6,811 bases of DNA, taken from Leptolyngbya sp. SIO4C5 (GTDB lineage Bacteria; Cyanobacteriota; Cyanobacteriia; Phormidesmidales; Phormidesmidaceae). Location of the stretch: contig JAAHIC010000243.1 of the NCBI GenBank assembly GCA_010671965.1, positions 1 to 6,811 of the forward strand. The letters are read 5' to 3'. Below are positions 5,409 through 6,811 of the stretch, one piece after another. The first letter of the stretch is position 1. Each line of letters begins with the position of its first letter. Below the pieces are notes generated by a model. It ran no database searches and was not told where the DNA came from. It was given only the letters and a program-made list of their open reading frames with translations. The translations under genes and the position numbers were made by a program.

Positions 5409-6554
5409 ATGCCAGGTCTCAACCGTACCGTATCAGCGTTGGGCTTAGTCAGCCTCCTGAGCGATTGCGCCAGTAAGATGGTGTATCCCGTCACGCCGCT
5501 TTTTTTAACCACAGTGCTGGGAGCGCCAGCCTGGACAGTCGGCGTGGTTGAGGGCATTGCCGAAAGCACTGCTAGCGTTCTGAAGCTGTATTCAGGCTGG
5601 CTGTCGGATCAAGCAGGGCAGCGCAAGCCGTTTGCGGGAATCGGCTATGGATTGGGAGCGGTTTCAAAGCTATTGCTAGCGGTTGCGATGGTGTGGGGGC
5701 ACGTCTTGGGTGCCCGACTGGTGGATCGGCTAGGGAAAGGACTACGGGCTGCTCCTAGAGATGCTCTAATTGCGGAAAACTGCCGACCCGATCGCCGGGG
5801 ACGGGCGTTTGGTCTGCACCATAGCTTAGAGACAGTTGGTGAGATTGTGGGGCCGCTGGCCGGTTTTTGCTTCCTTTGGCAGTTTCCAGAAAACTATCGG
5901 GGCGTGTTTGCGATCGCCTTTATTCCCGCCTGTCTCGGGGTGCTGGTGCTGCTGTTTCTGGTCAAGGAACCGCGATCGCCCGCTCAAAGCCAGCGATCGC
6001 GGCCCCAGTTTGCGCTGCAGGATCTGTCGCCCGCCTATCGTCGCTTTCTGCTCGTGGTTGGCCTATTTGGCTTGGGTAACTCGTCAGATGCCTTTTTGCT
6101 GTTGCGCGCCCAAGATTTGGGCTTTGCGGCGAACCAGGTGCTCTTACTCTACGCTGTGTTCAACCTGGTTGAAGTGTCTTTGGGCTTTGCTGTAGGCAAC
6201 CTGTCAGATCGAGTCGGACGGCGGCCTCTATTAGTCAGTGGCTACCTCGTCTTTGCCCTGGTCTACTTGGGCTTTGCCATTGTGTCCGAGGCAGCCCTGA
6301 TCTGGCCTTTGTTTATGCTGTATGGCCTGTACTCTACCCTGACTCGAGGGATTCAAAAGGCGTTTGTGGCTGACCTAGTCCATCCTCAAAAGCGAGGGGC
6401 CGAAACGGGTACGTTCTACCTGATTACGGGGCTGGCTGCCTTGCCCGCCAGTCTGATAGCGGGATGGCTCTACACCCAGGTCGGAGCCGCCGTGCCCTTC
6501 TCGCTCAGTGCCGCACTCGCCGCGATCGCGGCTTTGCTACTCATGGCAGTGTAG
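5409..6554 (+). CDS. Major facilitator superfamily (MFS) transporter
   Basis: A 381-aa polytopic inner-membrane protein with the two-half MFS architecture. The loop between helices 2 and 3 carries motif A in both halves: GWLSDQAGQRKP at 63-74 and GNLSDRVGRRP at 263-273. The N-half also has the RLVDRLGKGLRAAPRDALIA stretch at 103-122, a feature of a widespread uncharacterised bacterial MFS group. A hydrophilic cytoplasmic linker (about 186-208) joins the halves. Length is normal to slightly short, and the protein ends right after the last helix (ALLLMAV). It starts 73 bp after the importer ATPase, so it may belong to the same transcript. Placement beside an iron importer suggests siderophore export, release of siderophore from the periplasm, or metal/drug efflux, but the sequence does not identify the substrate. 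The gene holds four of the nine HIP1 octamers in the window. Confidence 0.88.
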   Translation: MPGLNRTVSALGLVSLLSDCASKMVYPVTPLFLTTVLGAPAWTVGVVEGIAESTASVLKLYSGWLSDQAGQRKPFAGIGYGLGAVSKLLLAVAMVWGHVLGARLVDRLGKGLRAAPRDALIAENCRPDRRGRAFGLHHSLETVGEIVGPLAGFCFLWQFPENYRGVFAIAFIPACLGVLVLLFLVKEPRSPAQSQRSRPQFALQDLSPAYRRFLLVVGLFGLGNSSDAFLLLRAQDLGFAANQVLLLYAVFNLVEVSLGFAVGNLSDRVGRRPLLVSGYLVFALVYLGFAIVSEAALIWPLFMLYGLYSTLTRGIQKAFVADLVHPQKRGAETGTFYLITGLAALPASLIAGWLYTQVGAAVPFSLSAALAAIAALLLMAV

Positions 6555-6659
6555 CCCAGTTGACGCTTCTCCATAGACTCACTGCTAATTTCTGCCCAGA
6601 GTGTTCAACACAACGCCAAACTACTTGACATAAATTCTCATTTAGATTTACGCTGCCAT
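6555..6659. other. Intergenic stretch after the MFS gene
   Basis: No gene or clear terminator is seen. A consensus-like TTGACA at 6625-6630 could be a -35 box, but no good -10 lies 16-18 bp downstream (TTTACG or TTACGC would be needed). No gene follows on this strand. Just beyond the end of this stretch, a 6-bp hairpin (GAGAAG 6673-6678 with CTTCTC 6685-6690) has no T run on either side. Confidence 0.4.
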
Positions 6660-6811
6660 TCAGTAATCATTTGAGAAGACAGCACTTCTCGTATTCGATG
6701 GGGCTGTAATGAAAGGACTGATTGCTAAACAGGTCTCTAAGTAAAATATTCGTCGCTGGTCGTCGTCGATCTTGGCCAGCGGCAGGATCTTGCTGGCGTG
6801 GACGATGGCAG
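6660..6811 (-). pseudogene. Fragment resembling methionine synthase (MetH) joined to unrelated tail
   Basis: On the minus strand, an open frame enters from the window edge and stops at 6660-6662. Its first residues, AIVHASKILPLAKIDDDQR, resemble the end of the pterin (methyltetrahydrofolate)-binding domain of B12-dependent methionine synthase, where relatives continue into a conserved DLIYDRR-type segment. Here the frame instead reads RIFYLETCLAISPF and further residues with no family resemblance, then TGA. The resemblance is lost near 6750. The MetH-like codons almost all end in G or C, whereas the tail and adjacent sequence are AT-rich. This may be a truncated gene remnant, a rearrangement breakpoint or a chimeric contig end. 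The family call is from memory of MetH sequences and rests on about 20 residues. Confidence 0.5.

Larger units (their letters stand above)
1850..6529. repeat. HIP1 octamers (GCGATCGC), nine copies
   Basis: Exact GCGATCGC palindromes begin at 1850, 2058, 2857, 3576, 4736, 5910, 5972, 5993 and 6522. The one at 2857 is intergenic; the rest are within genes. By chance an 8-mer would be expected about 0.1 times in this length. HIP1 over-representation is a well-known mark of many cyanobacterial genomes, and it is the best evidence here for the host lineage. None lies in the disrupted left end, the first permease or the right-hand tail. Confidence 0.95.

Noticed and set aside
6673..6690. Hairpin GAGAAG/CTTCTC considered as a terminator for the MFS gene
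   Set aside because: The stem is only 6 bp and AT-leaning, lies about 120 bp past the stop codon, and has no T run on either strand.
6709..6744. 11-codon ORF MKGLIAKQVSK downstream of a TTGACA box
   Set aside because: Too short, no conserved features, and it abuts the suspected breakpoint.
1..6811. CRISPR arrays, tRNA or rRNA genes, insertion-sequence ends
   Set aside because: No regularly spaced repeats, tRNA-like cloverleaf with a TTCGAAT-type arm, rRNA sequence or transposase was seen on either strand.

Overview
The window looks like cyanobacterial chromosomal DNA. The octamer GCGATCGC (the cyanobacterial HIP1 repeat) occurs nine times in 6.8 kb. The gene set also fits: an ExbB-type proton channel, a siderophore/heme/B12-type ABC importer, a TMEM165/GDT1 manganese transporter like cyanobacterial Mnx, and a ferritin-like protein. 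The exact taxon cannot be read from this sequence.

Layout: every complete gene lies on the + strand. From left to right they are the C-terminal part of an exbB-like gene (116-493), two tandem FecCD/BtuC-type permeases (538-1545 and 1614-2657), a 509-bp gap ending in a manganese (yybP-ykoY) riboswitch (about 2971-3084), a TMEM165/GDT1 (mnx-like) gene (3167-3790), a 218-bp gap with a compact foldable element (3891-3940), a bacterioferritin-like gene (4009-4443), the importer ATPase (4520-5335) and an MFS transporter (5409-6554). The last 250 bp hold no complete gene.

Biology: ExbB powers TonB-dependent outer-membrane uptake. The two permeases and the ATPase form an inner-membrane importer, most likely for Fe(III)-siderophore. 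The ferritin-like protein would buffer the iron taken up. The Mn transporter under its own Mn riboswitch sits inside this iron locus, between the permeases and their ATPase, so it is a joint Fe/Mn homeostasis cluster. No ExbD, TonB, substrate-binding protein or TonB-dependent receptor is visible.

Both window ends look structurally abnormal. At the left, bases 1-115 are the upstream part of the same exbB gene in reverse orientation, joined to the + strand through a 29-bp perfect inverted repeat (1-29 / 116-144). This is a fold-back. At the right, about 60 bp on the minus strand encode a MetH-like peptide that loses its family resemblance near 6750. The simplest reading is chimeric or mis-assembled sequence ends, though real rearrangements cannot be excluded from sequence alone. 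The best-supported interesting element is the Mn riboswitch and its mutually exclusive downstream hairpin upstream of the mnx-like gene.
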